Notes under the pieces: model-generated | What the model saw: the letters and a program-made list of their open reading frames with translations, nothing else | What the model was told of the DNA's origin: nothing | Databases searched by the model: none | Shown here: piece after piece, positions 52,013-61,088 of the stretch | Position numbering within the stretch: the stretch's first letter is position 1 | Layout of the letters: each line of letters starts with the position of its first letter | DNA from: Chloranthus sessilifolius | Taxonomy: Eukaryota; Streptophyta; Magnoliopsida; Chloranthales; Chloranthaceae | Assembly: GCA_021018995.1 (NCBI GenBank) | Contig: CM037598.1 | Location: 68,714,671 to 68,778,670, forward strand | Direction of reading: 5' to 3' | DNA length: 64,000 bases | Program-made: the position numbers and the translations under genes

Positions 52013-53837
52013 CAATTTTATCGCTTCAACGCGACCTCTTCGATAATACAAAGTGTTAGAACTTCTATGTCTTTATGAAATCGAACTCTGACTTTTACGA
52101 TTATCGAAATCACACTTATAACTCTATTCTATAATTATATTGGTGTGGTATGTAAATAAACATAAATATAAGCATAATCAAAATCTAAGTATAAATTGTT
52201 CTGTATGTGTGATACTTTTGTATTTGCAACTTAATCAATTTATACGAGTTAAGAATATGTTAGATCATGAGTACGAGAGTGTATAAGATCATGCCTACGC
52301 TTGGGCGTGGTGATTCGCCGAGATGGTATCGAAGCGAGGAATACACCGTATTCACATGCCTTATAACTCATGGTGGAATGGGACCCATGACGAGTCGGGT
52401 GAGTGTGAATTCAGTGTAACATCGTATACGGTGGCATATACAGTGATCCTATCACCCCGAGTTTTAATACGAGAGGATAAGATATGAGATATGATACGAG
52501 AATCGGGCGTTGGGCCTTTAGCTGTGGTAAGGTTTCTTTTACGATCACGTAAAACTCAGAATATTGGCGTCCATGTACGGATGCAACACCTCTATGGTAG
52601 TATAAACTATCACACGAAGTACATCCAGTTATTACTAACCTTTTTCTTGGGAAGCGTGAATTAGGAAGGTTGTCTCACTATAGTTTGTCATAGGATTAAG
52701 TATAAGAGTATGATAAGATATGAGTATGAGATAAGATAAGTTATAATACGAGTACGATAATAAGACATCGCTGTGTAGGCCAGCAAAAGATAAAGAACTT
52801 AATTTTCTGTACATGCCGTTCCTTGCGTAGCCACCGTAAGGGCAACAACGTCTTTCAGCCAAGACGGATCTCTGGGAGAGATTATGAGTATGAGTGCGTT
52901 ATGAGTGAGTTTGGCCATTATGTCTCCCCATTGGCTGGGTGGTGGAGTATGAGTATGACACGAGGGCGTTTAATATGGTGGTATGATACTATGTTGACCC
53001 TCCCATAGTAGCTCGAGCAGCGACTCTGGCACAGGTCGTTTAGGATTTCACTAGTATGTTAGTTACGCTCATGCGATGTACAGACGTATGTGCGAGAATG
53101 ATAATAAGACATGATATAATATGTTATGAGATATGGTAAGGTACGTTAGGATACGAGTGTTTAGATCATGGTCTTGCATTTACGATATGAGCTTTACGAT
53201 ATGCATGTGATTTTGTCATTCTTTTGCTATCTGCTTTGAGATATTATGTTTATCACTCACCAGATGCACCCACAATGCACCTGAGTAGTATGGGGTGGAT
53301 TGGTGGTGTATCCCACTGAGTTTACGTGACTGAGTAAACTCATCCCACGATAATCTAACAGTTGCAGGTGATTACGCTAGTGGAGTAGACGCTGGCCATC
53401 TAGATCTCGCCGACGCTGATTTCATTGATTCCGCGGGCGTTGAGTACCAGGAGCCTTTGGAGGGCGACGTTGCTGATCACCAAGAGGACTACAGTGTTGG
53501 TTTTGATCCGAGCGCCGAATATTGATTTAGTAGACTCGGTATTGGATTTTGTCTTATATTATTATCATTGACTCTATGCTTTTATTTTATTTTTATCGGA
53601 TTTGTCTCCGACTTTCATTATCATTTTATTGGCGGATTATGATTTTATTACACTTATTCAGCATTTATGATTACATTCATATTCCACCCTATTTGTTAGA
53701 TCTCACGGATTTTGTGGAACCATTATTGCGCGAGAACTCTGATTAGGTGTATGTCCGCTTAGCATATCCGGGATATGTGCGGGTCATAACTCAGAATTCT
53801 AGGCCCTCGGGATGGGGTAGAATTTTGGGTCATGACA
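50513..53837 (+). repeat. 3' LTR of the Gypsy element
   Basis: Partner of 45401-48725 with the same length (3325 bp) despite compensating small indels. It starts TGTAACAACCCAG and ends GGTCATGACA. The TA microsatellite is longer here (about 51986-52012), and there is a small local duplication of AACTTTTTACT near 51676-51698 absent from the 5' LTR. A TATAAATA motif lies at 50938-50945. Confidence 0.95.
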
Positions 53838-53842
53838 CGTTC
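53838..53842. other. target-site duplication, right (CGTTC)
   Basis: CGTTC directly follows the 3' LTR and matches the unoccupied paralogous sites in the satellite. Satellite order continues from it exactly as at 39447 and 41906 (ACGTTCAATCATTCATG). Confidence 0.8.
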
Positions 53843-54491
53843 ACGTTCAATCATTCATGTTCAAGAATTCACGTTCGACCATTCACGTTCAAGCTTTCAC
53901 GTTCGAGCATTCATGTTCAGGCGTTCACATTCTTGTATTCATGTTCATGCACACACTCAACCATTCATGTTCAAGCATTCTAGTTCAAGTATTCATGTTC
54001 AAGCATTCATGTTATCGCACACGTTCAATCATTCACATTCAAGAGTTCACCTTCAAGCATTCACGTTCCAGCATTCACGGTCAAGCGTTCACCTTCGAGC
54101 CATTCAACCATTCATGTTCAAACATTCATATTCAAGCCTGTCACTATCTATGTAGCATTTACGTTGAAGGATTCTCGTTCATTCACGTTCAAGCATTAAC
54201 ATTTAAGCATTCACGTTCAAGCATTCATGTTCAAGCATTCATGTTCTAGCATTCACGTTCAAGCATTCATGTTTAAGCATTCATGTTCTAGCATTCACGT
54301 TCTAGCATTCTCGTTCAGGCATTCACGTTCAAACATTCATGTTCAAACATTCAGGTTCAAGCATTCACGTTCTGACATTCACGTTCAAGCATTCACGTTC
54401 AGACATTCCAGTTCAAGCATTCATGTTCAAGCATTCTTTTCAAGCATTTTGGTTGAAACATTCAAGTTTAAGCATTCATGTTCAAGCATTC

Positions 54492-54847
54492 GCGTTCAGG
54501 CATTCAAGTTCATTCACGTTCAAGCATTCACGTTCAACGATTCACATTTAAGACTTCATGTTCAAGCATTCACGTTCAAGCGTGTTACTATCTCTCAATC
54601 ATTCTGTTCAAGCATTTTCGTTCAAGCATTCATGTTCAAACATTAATGTTCAAGCATTCACTTTCAAGCGCGTTCAGGCATTCAAGTTCATTCACGTTCA
54701 AGCATTCACGTTCAACGATTCACATTTAAGACTTCATGTTCAAGCATTCACGTTCAAGCGTGTTACTATCTCTCAATCATTCTGTTCAAGCATTTTCGTT
54801 CAAGCATTCATGTTCAAACATTAATGTTCAAGCATTCACTTTCAAGC
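54492..54847. repeat. 178-bp tandem duplication inside the satellite
   Basis: GCGTTCAGGCATTCAAG and all following bases through ACTTTCAAGC are repeated at an offset of 178 bp, apparently without mismatch. This indicates a very recent unequal exchange or replication slip. Unlike surrounding units, the duplicated block includes one GTGTTACTATCTCTC module. Confidence 0.85.
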
Positions 54848-57800
54848 GTTTATGTTGAAGCATTCATGTTCAACCATTCGCTTTACAACTTTCACGTTCA
54901 AGCATTCATTTTCAAACATTCAGGTCAACCATTCAAGTTCAAGCATTCACGTGCAAGCTTTTTTGTTGAAGCTTTCACGTTCAAGCATTTTGTTCAAACA
55001 TTCATGTTCAAGCCTTCGCTTTCAAGCATTCACGTTCAAGCATTCATGTTCAAGAATTCACGTTGATTCAAGTTCAAGCATTCACGTTCAACGTCGTTCA
55101 ATCATTCACGTTCAAGCATTAATGATCATGAATTCATGTTCAAGCATTCACGGTCAACCATTCCATGTTCACCCATGGATGTTCAAGCTTTCCGGTTCAA
55201 GCATTCATGTTGATTCATGTTCAAGAATGAAGTTCAAGCATTCACGTTCAACAACATCATTCAAGCATTCACGTTCAAGTAATGACGTTCAAGCGTTCAC
55301 ATTCAACAATGACGTACAAGCATTCACGTTCAAGCATTAATGTTCATGCATTCCCGTTCAAGCATTCATGTTAAAGCATTCATGTTCAAGCATTCACATT
55401 CAAGAATTCATGTTCCAACATTCGCGTTCATGTATTCATGTTCATGCACCAATTCTACCATTCATGTTCAAGCATTCTTGTTCTGGCACATGTTTAAGCA
55501 TTCACGTTCAAGCATTAACGGTCAAGTGTTCACCTTCAAGCATTCACGTTCAACCATTTTTGTTCAAGCATTCACATTCAAGCGTGTAAATATCTAAGAA
55601 GCATTCACATTCAAGGATTCTTGTTCAAGCATTCACGTTCAAGCATTCACATATAAGCATTCTTGTTCAAGCATTCAGGTTATGGCACACGTTCAATCAT
55701 TCACGTTCAAGACTTCACTTTCAAGCATTCACGTTCTAGCATTTAAGGTCAAGCGTTCACCTTCAAGCCGTTCAACCATTCATGTTCAAATATTCACATT
55801 CAAGCGTGTCACTATCTATGTAGCATTTACGTTCAAGGATTCTCGTTCAAGCATTCATGTTCAAGCATTCACATTTAAGCATTCACGTTCAAGCATTCAT
55901 GTTCAAGCATTCATGTTCTAGCATTCACGTTCAAGCATTCATGTCCAAGCATTCATGTTCTAGCATTCACGTTCCAGCATTCTCGTTCAGGCATTCACGA
56001 TCACACATTCATGTTCAAACATTCAGGTTCAAGCATTCACGCTCTGACATTCACGTTCAAGCATTCATGTTCAAACATTCCAGTTCAAGCATTCATGTTC
56101 AAGCATTCTTTTTCAAGCATTCACATGCAAGCATTTTGGTTGAAACATTCACGTTTAAGCATTCATGTTCAAGCATTCACGTTCCAGCATTCATGTTCAA
56201 CCATTCGCGTACAGGCATTCAAGTTCATTCACGTTCAACTGTGTCACTGTCTATCACGCATTCATGTTCAGGCATTCGTGTTCTAGCATTCACGTTCAAG
56301 CATTATCGTTCAAGCATTCACATTCAACGATTCACGTTTAAGACTTCATGTTCAAGCATTCACGTTCAAGCGTGTTACTATCTCTCAATCATTCCATTCA
56401 AGCATTTTCGTTCAAGCATTCATGTTCAAACATTAATGTTCAAGCATTCACTTTCAAGCATTTAGGTTCAAGCATTCAGGTTGAAGCATTCATGTTCAAC
56501 CATTTGCGTTACAACTTTCACGTTCAAGAATTCATTTTCATACATTCAGGTCAAGCATTCAAGTTCAAGCATTCACGTGCAATCATTTTGGTTGAAACTT
56601 TCACATTCAAGCATTTTGTTCAAACATTCATGTTCAAGCCTTCACTTTCAAGCATTCACGCTCAAGCATTCATGTTCAAGAATTCACGTTGATTCAAGTT
56701 CAAACATTCACGGTCAACCATTCACGTTCAACCATTCTTGTTCAAGCATTCACGTTCAAGCGTGTAATTATCAAAGAAGCATTCACATTCAAGGATTCTT
56801 GTTCAAGCATTCACATATAAGCATTCTTGTTCAAGCATTCATGTTATGGCACACGTTCAAGAGTTCACCTTCAAGCATTCACGTTCTAGCATTCACGGTC
56901 AAGCTTTCACCTTCAAGCCGTTCAACCATTCATGTTCAAACGTGCCACTATCTATGTAGCATTTACGTTCAAGGATTCTCGTTCAAGCATTCACGTTCAA
57001 GCATTCACATTTAAGCATTCACGTTCAAGCATTCATGTTCACGCATTCATGTTCTAGCATTCACGTTCAAGCATTCATGTCCAAGCATTCATGTTCTAGC
57101 ATTCACGTTCTAGCATTCTCGTTCAGGCATTCACAATCAAACATTCATGTTCAAACATTTAGGTTCAATCATTCACATTCAAACATTCATGTTCAAACAT
57201 TCCAGGTCAGGCATTCATGTTCAAGCATTCTTTTTCAAGCATTCACATGCAAGCATTTTTGTTGAAACATTCACGTTTAAGCATTCATGTTCAAGCATTC
57301 ATGTTCAAGCATTCGCGTTAAGGCATTCAAGTTCATTCACGTTCAACTATGTCACTATCTATCAAGCATTCATGTTCAGGCACTCGTGTTCTAGCATTCA
57401 CGTTCAAGCATTATCGTTCAAGCATTCATTCAACGATTCACGTTTAGGACTTTATGTTCAAGCATTCACGTTCAGCGTGTTACTATCTCTCAATCATTCC
57501 ATTCATGCATTTTCGTTCAAGCATTCATGTTCAAACATTAACATTCAAGCATTCACTTTAAAGCATTTAGGTTCAAGCATTCAGGTTGAAGCATTCATGT
57601 TCAACCATTCGCGTTACAACTTTCACGTTCAAGCATTCATTTTCAAACATTCAGGTCAAGCATTCAAGTTCAAGCAATCACGTGCAAGCATTTTGGTTGA
57701 AACTTTCACGTTCAAGCATTTTGTTCAAGCATTCATGTTCAAGCCTTCGCTTTCAAGCATTCACGTTCAAGCATTCATGTTCAAGAATTCACGTTCAGGC

Positions 57801-59953
57801 ATTCATGATCAAGCATTCACGTTCAAGCGTGTCACTATCTATCATGTTTAAGCTTTCACGTTCAAGCATTCACATTCAAGCATTAAGGTTTAAGCATTCA
57901 CGTTCAACCATTCATGTTCTAGCATTCACGTTCAAGCATTCAGGTTCAAGCATTCACGTTTAATCATTCATGTCCAAGCTTTCACGATCAATCATTCACG
58001 TTCAAGCATTCATGTTCAAGAATTCACATTCAAGCTTTCATGGTCAGTCATTCTTGTTCAAGCATTCACTTTCAGGCATTCATGTTCAAGCATTCACGTT
58101 CAAACATTATTGTTCAAGCATTCATGTTCAAGCGTGTCACTATCTATCCCGAATTCACGTTTAAGCATTCATGTTCAAGCATTCACGTTCAAGCTAATTT
58201 CAAGCATTCATGTACAAGGAATGAAGTTCAAGCATTCACGTTCAAGCATTCACATTCAACAATGACGTTCAAGCAATAATGTTCATGCATTCCTATTCAA
58301 GCATTCACGTTAAAGCATTCATGTTCAAGCATTCATGTTCAAGTATTCATATTCCAGCATTCACGTTCATGTATTCATGTTCATGCACACATTCAAGTAT
58401 TCATCTTCAAGCATTCACGTTTAAGTGGTCACCTTCAAGCATTCATGTTAAAGCATTCACGTTCAACCATTCATGTTCAAGCATTAACTTTCAAGCATTC
58501 ACGTTCGAGCATTCATGTTCGAGCATGTCACTATCTATCAAGCATTCATGTTCAAGCATTCTCGTTCAAGCTTTCACATTGAAACATTCACGTTCAAGCC
58601 TTCATGTTGACGCATTCACGTTCAAGCATTCATGTTCAAACATTCATGTTCAAGCATTCATGTTTAAGAATTTATGTTCAAGCATTCACTTTGAAGCATT
58701 CAGGTTCTAGCACTCAGGTTGAAGCATTCATGTTCAACCATTTGCGTTCACTTGTTCACGTTCAAGCATTCATTTTCAAACATTCACGGTCAAGCATTCA
58801 TGTTCAATCAATGACGTTCAAGCATTCACGTTCAACAATGTCGTTCAAGCTTTGACACTCAAGCATTAATGCTCATGCATTAACGTTCACGTTCAATCAT
58901 TCATGTTCAAGCATTCATGTTCGAGCATTCATGTTCAAGCTTTCACGTTCGAGCATTCATATTCAAGCATTCACGTTCATGTATTCATGTTCATGAACAC
59001 ATTCAACCATTCATGTTCAAGCATTCTTGTTCAAGTATTCATGTTCAAGCATTCTTGTTCAAGTATTCATGTTCAAGCATTCATGTTATGGCACAGGTGT
59101 AAGCATTCACGTTCAATAGTTCACGTTCAAGCATTCGCGTTCAAGCATTCACGGTCAAGTGTTCACCTTCAAGCCGTTCAACCATTCATGTTCAAGCATT
59201 CACATTCAAGCGTGTCACTATCTAAGTGGCATTTTCATTCAAGGTTTCACGTTCAGGCATTCACATTTAAGCATTCACGTTCAAGCATTCATGTGTCAAG
59301 CATTCATGTTCTGGCATTCACGTTCAAGCATTCTCGTTCAAGCATTCATGTTCAAACATTCATGTTCAAGCATTCATGTTCAAGCATTCAGGTTCTAACA
59401 TTCACGTTCAAGCATACACGTTCAAGCATTCCTGTTCAAGCATTCATGTTCAAGCATTCTTGTTCAAGCATTCACGTGCAAGAATTTTGGTTGAAACATT
59501 CAAATTTAAGCATTTTGTTCAAGTCGTCACTTTCAAGCATTCACGTTCAAGCATTCATTTTCAAGCATTTGAGATCAATCACATTCAAGCATTCACATTC
59601 AACCATGTCACTATCTATCAAGCATTCATGTTCAGGCATTCATGTTCTAGCATGCACGTTCAAGCATTATCGTTCAAGCATTCACGTTCAAACACTCGCA
59701 TTCAAGCCTTCATGTTCAAGCATTCACGTTCAAGTGTGTTACTATCTCTCAATTCTTCATATTCAAGCATTCTCGTTCAAGCATTCATGTTCAAACATTA
59801 ACGTTCAAGCATTCACTTTCAAGCATTCAGGTTTTAGCACTCAGGTTGAAGCATTCAAGTTCAAGCATTCTCGTTCAAGCATTAACCTGTAAGCCTTTTG
59901 GTTGAAACATTCACGTTCAAGCATTTTGTTCAAGCATTCATGTTCAAGCCTTC

Positions 59954-60800
59954 TGTCATGGTTCCTCCAGTAGTGTCAGCCCATGCGGCACCTAACGCCC
60001 GATGCGCTAAGTCAGCCTATCTCTGATACCAACTATCACGGGGGCGTCCTTTGACGCGCCATCAACCCGCGCGGTGCTTCACTACCGCATGCAACGAAGC
60101 CAACCAATCTCTTTCATCAGCTCTAATACCACCCGCCTAGAGGACAGGACCTCCCCCTCATGGTTACCTCTGTTTCGCAGCCTACCATCTGACGTATCGT
60201 GCCCCTTATGACACGCTCGCTTGCACCACTGTTCCAAACTTGGTCTGCTCAAGCTTCACCCTATGCGCTGCACTAGTACCTCGCTTCGCAATAAAATTGT
60301 CATGCCACTTCCCATGTCGTCATGTCTTGCTCGCATACCAAACCAACCCCATAGTCGCGTGCCTACCTTATGCTTCAGTGCTCAACGGAGTCCCACGCAG
60401 CCTTCATGCTATCGTGCTCTACTGAGGCCCACCCTTTCAAATCTAGGAGACACTTGCGCCCCCTCTGGCAATGCAAGGCCCGTGTGTGGGGGAATAGCAC
60501 TCGAGCTCCCTTCCCCTATATAAGGGTAAAACAGACATTCAGCCAGAATGATAGGAGAACCTTTAACCCTTTGGTTTGACATGCTGCCACGCCCCACATC
60601 GCTAGCCCAGCTGGCCATGTCACATCCGTGTTTCGGCCATCACTCCCGCAACATCTTCCCCTACGACCATGTCGTGTCCTCGTAGCACGACCACGCTGCG
60701 AGGCCCTCGTGGCCTCATATCGCGTGCCCTCCTAGCACCACATGCCGTGCCATCCCGGCACCAAGATGTCGCGTGCTCATCCCGGCACCAAGATGTCATC
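59954..60800 (-). mobile_element. unidentified LTR-retrotransposon fragment, minus strand
   Basis: Read on the minus strand, the fragment ends with ..CGTGATAGTTGGTATCAGAG: an LTR-like end followed by an initiator tRNA-Met primer site with 11 matching bases. A second, weaker GTGGTATTAGAGC lies at about 60119-60131. A CCTTATATAGGGG TATA-like element lies at about 60513-60525 in the presumed LTR. Near its right end the motif CCCGGCACCAAGATGTC occurs twice (about 60753-60769 and 60781-60797). There is no protein motif. Composition is clearly more GC-rich than everything around it. It could equally be the 5' region of an unusual retroelement. Confidence 0.5.
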
Positions 60801-61088
60801 GCTCATCTGAAGCACTTGCTAGCGGCCGCGGTATACTCTATTTGGAGGGAAAGGAACAATCGCATCTTCAACATACCAGCCACCAACTTGCCTACACACA
60901 AAACAAGTCTGCTTCGAACCATCTTCTCCTATTGCCCTACTTGATGGTAGAGGTCTTGTCATAATTCCTATAGCTAATTCCTCTATATTTTGTTCCCTTC
61001 CACATGAAGGCTACATTGTAATTATTATTTTTTATTAATGGAAGGGAGGGGGACCCTCACAACCCCTTTTTGCCGAGCAAAAAAATAA
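60801..61088 (+). pseudogene. LINE ORF2 C-terminal fragment and 3' UTR
   Basis: 60807-60944 encodes LKHLLAAAVYSIWRERNNRIF and then 25 residues to a TGA stop. The A..YxIWRERNNRIF motif is the familiar C-terminal signature of plant LINE (L1-type) ORF2 proteins, downstream of the reverse transcriptase and zf-RVT region. The frame stays open upstream (to 60669) but enters the unrelated GC-rich fragment. After the stop come CATTGTAATTATT, GGGAGGGGGACCCT, AACCCCTTTTTGCCGAGC and an A-rich tail, the same 3' end as the short fragments at 21125 and 31726. The reverse transcriptase itself is absent; the copy is dead. Confidence 0.8.

Larger units (their letters stand above)
45401..53837 (+). mobile_element. 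Ty3/Gypsy chromovirus (Del/Tekay-like), internally deleted
   Basis: Complete LTR-retrotransposon outline: 5' LTR 45401-48725, primer-binding site 48729-48742, interior 48726-50512, polypurine tract 50500-50512, 3' LTR 50513-53837, and a 5-bp target duplication. The interior is only about 1.8 kb and retains the end of pol (integrase zinc finger, integrase core, chromodomain). Gag, protease, reverse transcriptase and RNase H are not recognisable. The element could move only with proteins supplied by an intact relative. Clade assignment rests on the long LTRs, the TGTAACAACCC start and the C-terminal chromodomain; it is an inference. Confidence 0.93.
53838..59953 (-). repeat. 14-bp satellite array, right arm, segment 2
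   Basis: Continuation of the reverse-oriented satellite beyond the Gypsy element. Module GTCACTATCTATGTAGC plus CATTTACGTTCAAGGATTC recurs near 54134, 55808 and 56947, with a variant (CTAAGTGGCATTTTC) near 59221, so HOR spacing here is irregular (about 1.1-2.3 kb). A 178-bp block at 54492-54669 is tandemly duplicated at 54670-54847. The + strand open frames (for example 58903-59892) are satellite artefacts. Confidence 0.95.
59954..61088 (+). mobile_element. composite retroelement insertion: LTR/PBS-like fragment joined to LINE 3' end
   Basis: A GC-rich 1.1-kb island in the satellite. Its left ~0.85 kb has LTR-retrotransposon features on the minus strand (primer-site-like TGGTATCAGAGAT at 60018-60030). 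Its right ~0.29 kb is a plus-strand LINE 3' end with an A-rich tail. ATGTTCAAGC occurs immediately on both sides and could be a target duplication, but it is also satellite unit sequence. In HOR order the left flank matches up to about 57749 and the right flank from about 57865, so roughly 110 bp of satellite is missing. Confidence 0.7.

Noticed and set aside
60221..60618. Overlapping open frames in the GC-rich fragment
   Set aside because: GC-rich sequence has few stops by chance; frames overlap on both strands and contain no recognisable motif.
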